Assembly (NCBI GenBank): GCA_013397435.1
Contig: VZRG01000370.1
Coordinates: forward strand, 462,506-526,505
DNA length: 64,000 bases
Source: Erythrocercus mccallii
Taxonomy: Eukaryota; Chordata; Aves; Passeriformes; Dicruridae
Direction of reading: 5' to 3'
Shown: piece after piece, positions 60,400-64,000 of the stretch
Layout: the number at the start of each line of letters is the position of its first letter
Numbering within the stretch: position 1 is the first letter of the stretch
Translations under genes and position numbers: made by a program
Notes under the pieces: generated by a model
What the model was told of the DNA's origin: nothing
Databases searched by the model: none
Seen by the model: the letters and a program-made list of their open reading frames with translations, nothing else

Positions 60400-60790
60400 C
60401 ACTCAAAGACCAAAGCAGCTCCCCACCCCTTACCAATCCAGCCCCAGCAGTTTAACAAAATATAAAGTGGGCAAAACAAGTCTCTTATGTACAGATGGGG
60501 CTGATGGAGGAGGAAGGGTTATAAATCTAAAGCCTCCATTCCAGACCACATCCCCAAATGGAAATAAGCACCAAAGCATGTTGCCACATATTTTTGCAGA
60601 AAATAATTCCAAACAGCCTTATCAGCGGCGGTGGATCCGGCGTCGCACCCATCACTTATCCGTTGTGCCCTCTGCTGGATGCAGCACACAAAGGCAAGGA
60701 ATATTATTTCCAATTAATTTTTGGCATCATCCCTTGGCATCTGCGTTAGGAATGCAAAGCGTGAAATTTGTAGTAGCAGGTTTAATATTT
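60400..60790. promoter_or_regulatory. Candidate regulatory element with CTCF-like core
   Basis: A CTCF-like core gccctctgctgg lies at 60667-60678, preceded by a CpG-dense run (tcagcggcggtggatccggc, gtcgcaccc) and followed by aatattatttcc, ccaattaatttttggc and gcgttaggaatgcaaagcg. Repeat-free. Frames here (182 codons, 60467-61015) have no recognisable domain. It may be an insulator or boundary, or an enhancer; ChIP data would decide. Confidence 0.45.
60667..60678. promoter_or_regulatory. CTCF-like core motif
   Basis: gccctctgctgg matches the gcccyctgstgg core of the CTCF motif in reverse-complement form (motif orientation minus relative to the ccasyagrgggc form). The call rests on the core only. 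Confidence 0.45.
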
Positions 60791-61059
60791 GATCCAGCCA
60801 AAAAAAAAAAGGAAAAAAATAAAATGTTTTTTTGCTACAAGGACTTACCTTTGGTGGTGTTTTCCTCCCCGCTCGCCCCCCTCCTCTGGCTCTGCGTTGT
60901 GCCGCTGCCACCGAGCCTTGTTTATGGTCCAAACGGAGAAATCTGCCACCAAACGCCATCCATGGCAGGAATAATTTCATGCTGTGCAAAATTTGTTTCA
61001 TTTCACATCCTGTAAGAATAATTACTTAGCATAATGCCACTTAAGCTGTATTTCTAGCT

Positions 61060-61270
61060 GCAAACATTAAGGAAATGGTAAAAAAGCTAGATCTCAGTTG
61101 GGAGAGGGGGGAAAAAAAAGGGGTATTTAGGGGTCCCCGGGGTTTCTTCAAACTGGTTGCTTTTAACACCAGGAACAAGTGGAAGAATTAAAGTGTTATG
61201 AGTGACGTCACTGAATTTAAAAGCACAATGAACCCTAATATTTTCAATGATATTTGAGGTCACCCATGTG
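61060..61270. promoter_or_regulatory. Candidate element with palindromic CRE
   Basis: A perfect 12-base palindrome AGTGACGTCACT at 61201-61212 contains the full cAMP-response element TGACGTCA (61203-61210), the consensus site of CREB/ATF dimers. The surrounding sequence is repeat-free with a short ggggtccccgggg run at about 61129-61141. A full CRE with its CpG intact is uncommon in CpG-poor intergenic DNA. Confidence 0.45.
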
Positions 61271-62087
61271 CTGGGGGCCTCGCTAGGACACTGCCTTCAG
61301 AAACTGAGGATAAAACACATAGCCCATATTGCCCACCTTTCTCATGATTTCTGCAAATAAGTTTATTTGAAGGTGACCGTTGCCCAAAATGGTCTTAAAT
61401 AAAACAGCAAGTGAAGAAGCTGAATCCTCTTCATGTCATGTCACAGATTCCAGTTTTTATGTGACAAAAACCAGGTCTCGGTGGGTTTGGAGGAGAGTCA
61501 TTGTGATGGGTGAGCAGGGTGTATTGATCAAATATCAGCATAAGCTGATACACAGAGCCAAAGGAGGCTCCGACCTCCCTCCTGGGCCCCCACAAGAGAG
61601 AAAAATCCTCTTTCATATCTAGTCAGAATTATTCATGGTTCACTCTTACCTCCTAGCAAAACCAAGCTGCTGTCTTCAATCAAATGCAAGACTGGCATGG
61701 TCTAATTGAATTAGTTCAATTAAGTTTAAAGATCAAAATTATGATTGTGGATTTCTAAAAAAATCCCACTTTCTCAATGCCAAACCTTACAGCTTGTAAC
61801 TGAGTAGTAAATTCTGACTTGTTCTTTCCCAAATGCTGGAAATAATCACTTCCAAAGATCTTCTCTTTCTCCAACAATGGCAACCCTTGCCTACATGAAG
61901 TATCCAGGCTGACCTTCATCTTCCTTGAGGCCATGGTGTCTCTTCCTCACTCACCAGCAAAGCACAGTTTTGAATGGGACCATCAAGGATTTACTGATAA
62001 AATTCACTGGTAACAAGCACATTTGCCTCGGGTTTGTTCAACGCAACAAAAGGCAAAATCTCCAGTTTGTTAGAAGCAGGCTGTGAA
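61271..62087. other. Intergenic DNA, nothing recognised
   Basis: No gene or repeat family recognised. Confidence 0.45.
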
Positions 62088-62144
62088 GGATGGATGGATG
62101 GATGGATGGATGGATGGATGGATGGATGGATGGACTGATGGATG
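62088..62144. repeat. (ATGG)n microsatellite
   Basis: About eleven GGAT units, with interruptions at the 3' end (gactgatggatg). The minus-strand frame reading HPSIHPSI is its translation. Confidence 0.97.
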
Positions 62145-63544
62145 CTGTCAGTCACAGCACCCTCTCCAACCAGCCCTCCACCAGCACAAATTCCCTCCAC
62201 TCATCTGAATAAAGTGACTCCATATCCAGTCTTTGTTTTCACTCTGTTTCAGAAAAACCCTTAATTGAAAAGTCAGCTTTGAATATAACAGGAGCATCAA
62301 AAGGCAGCAAGGCAGAAGTAATAAACTGGGAGAAAAAAGTTGGGCAGGCAAATCCTTCAGGCCTGAAGCAGGCAGCAGATCCTCCTTGGGCTTCATAAGC
62401 AGAGGAGTTCTTCAGGTATCTTTTTTTTTTCTTTGGTGGCTTTACTACTAAATTAAAGAACATGACAGAAAAGACCCCCAAAACCACCCAAACCCATGCT
62501 CCTCTTACATGTTTTTTCCCCAAATTTCAGCAAACAGATGCTCTATCTGACCAGCAGTGATGTGCTACAACTCCAGAACAACCAAGAACACTCAAATGCT
62601 CCTTAGAAGGGACAATGTGGTGCCACCAGCACCCTCCACTACTGTGTGGCCCTTGGTGGCCATGAGCTGGGCAGTGTCTTGCAGCCACCTGGCAGGAGCA
62701 ATGCTCCAAATCCAAAAGGCAGATCCAAACCAAGCAGCCTTTCCAAGGGTATTGACAATGATGTCTTCATTCCCCACTGCGTGATGGGAGAGCTTCAGCC
62801 GCCCACTTGCTCAGGTAGCACCATGCCAAGCTCCCTGTCCTGGAAGTCCCTGGAAAAATGGTTTTGCAGGGTACATGCACTGGCATCCCAGTGGGAGATA
62901 CTATCCTTAGTGTGGGCACCTTGGTTCATGAGTCCCTCAAATACAGAGTCTGGGCCACAAATCAGTGGAATTTTGCACTCTAAACCCCTCAACTCCACGT
63001 CTTCCAGGTGGAGATTGCCCATGATATTCTCCCTTCTCACGTACAAGATGCTATCAGAACTTTGCAAAAGTTTTCATCTTTGTTTAAGATATGCAGTGTG
63101 GGGGACATGGGGAGAGAGGTCAATAAGTACCTTCAAATTCGTGCAGCACTTATCAAAATCAACATTAAAAAACCAATTCACATGAGAACATCCAGGTGCC
63201 TCCATGCTAAAATACTTTCCACCTACAAATCCCACCACTAAACCCAGGGATGACTCCAGGTCAGCCAGAATCATCTCCTGGCATATGGAAACCTCAGCGC
63301 TGCTCTGCTTTGACCCTGGAATGGTTCCAAATGGTCCAGAACAGCGGTGCCCCCTCACAGACCTTCTCCCACTGCTTTTGGGAAGCCTGTCCCATCCCAT
63401 GAGTAGGTTTGGGTACTGCACACCTAGAGGATACATGAATTCCAACTGCATTTCAGGGCGGATCTCCCTGAGCCGCATCTGCCTCCGTCACTCTCTTATC
63501 CTCGTGAAGGATAAGCCCAACAATTTAGCAGTTCCCTCTTTTTA
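62145..63544. other. Intergenic DNA, nothing recognised
   Basis: No gene or repeat family recognised. Frames up to 179 codons (62646-63185) overlap frames on the other strand and show no domain. Confidence 0.45.
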
Positions 63545-64000
63545 TTATATATGCTTCTAATTTTTTTTTAAACACCAAATCAAATCCCAGTGGGATTTGG
63601 GGGGGTTTTGTTTCAATGGCGAGGCAAAAATTTGCTGATCCTCCCCGTGGCGAAGTTACTTTCAAGTCAGTGAAAGTTCTTGGCCCGCCATGAAAAGTCT
63701 TTGCCAATTAGCGCTCAACAACTTCAATTCATCCCTCCCGGTTCAAGATGAGTAGGAACCTAATAAGGCTGTGATAAAAGGGCAAAAGGCACCGAGTACC
63801 CAAAGGGGATTAATGGGCTCTTCCATTTATTTGTCTTCCTAACAGCTGAACTGTTACAAGTCTTGACGGTCTTCAAACGCCGGGCGCCGGGCTCTCCAAT
63901 GGCCGACCCCAGCTCCGGGCCCTGAGGGCCGAGGGCTTCCCCCTGGGCCATGCCAAAACCAACAAAGCCCTGGGGATCAGGTAATGAAACTTCAGCTTTT
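63545..64000. promoter_or_regulatory. Candidate conserved non-coding element at window end
   Basis: Repeat-free block with gccaattagcgctcaacaac, cctaataaggctgtgataaa, ggggattaatgggctc and dense retained CpGs toward the end (gacggtcttcaaacgccggg, cgccggg, ggccgacccc, gctccggg). The element probably continues beyond the window. Confidence 0.4.

Noticed and set aside
60467..61015. 182-codon open frame
   Set aside because: It crosses a candidate regulatory element and an A-run that reads as a lysine stretch; nothing resembles a known protein.
62646..63185. 179-codon open frame
   Set aside because: Overlaps minus-strand frames and has no recognisable domain or conserved start.
1..64000. CRISPR arrays, tRNA genes and rRNA
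   Set aside because: No regularly spaced repeats, no cloverleaf-like A/B boxes in the right spacing and no rRNA motifs were found; bacterial systems are not expected in this sequence.

Overview
The window reads as vertebrate, almost certainly bird, nuclear DNA from a gene-poor region. Every recognisable young interspersed repeat is a truncated copy of the LINE CR1, in both orientations. I see no L1, Alu or B1-type elements. I count about 17 CR1 copies or fragments. This repeat profile, with many short CR1 3' ends and a few simple repeats, is typical of avian genomes. Family assignments rest on remembered consensus features and have not been searched. The exact species cannot be read from the sequence.

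I found no protein-coding gene, rRNA, tRNA or CRISPR array. The open reading frames are short, overlap on both strands, lack convincing exon structure and match nothing I recognise. Several are translations of CR1 3' ends or of simple repeats, and four run through the assembly gap at 9207-9994. The longest real one (292 codons, 41909-42787) lies over a GC-rich, CpG-rich stretch, where stop codons are scarce by composition.

What stands out is non-coding. About 16 blocks are repeat-free and rich in homeodomain (TAATTA/TAATTG), SOX, POU octamer, TCF/LEF, E-box, T-box, CRE or CTCF-like motifs. They look like the conserved enhancers that fill gene deserts around developmental regulators. The clearest are 2880-3440, 5440-5775, 16780-17345, 24830-25480, 31310-31780, 38880-39130, 43760-44125, 52540-53800, 55125-55500, 60400-60790, 61060-61270 and 63545-64000. 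Conservation cannot be seen in one sequence, so these are candidates only. An isolated CpG island at 42105-42550, preceded by a palindromic POU-type site and a 19-bp tandem repeat, is the best candidate for an unannotated promoter.

Layout: 1-9200 holds AT-rich DNA with three candidate enhancers, an ancient amniote repeat and three CR1 copies, and ends in a GGGAA repeat that runs into the gap. 9995-19330 is mostly plain DNA with three candidate enhancers. 19331-28024 is CR1-rich and also carries a 32-bp sequence present twice 1.7 kb apart, a TATATG/TATATC microsatellite and a C-rich tandem repeat. 28025-39630 holds a long old CR1 (33870-35215) and, side by side, an old palindromic repeat and a MIR-type SINE (36680-37032). 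39631-52100 holds the CpG island and a few CR1 fragments. 52540-64000 is the densest candidate regulatory stretch.
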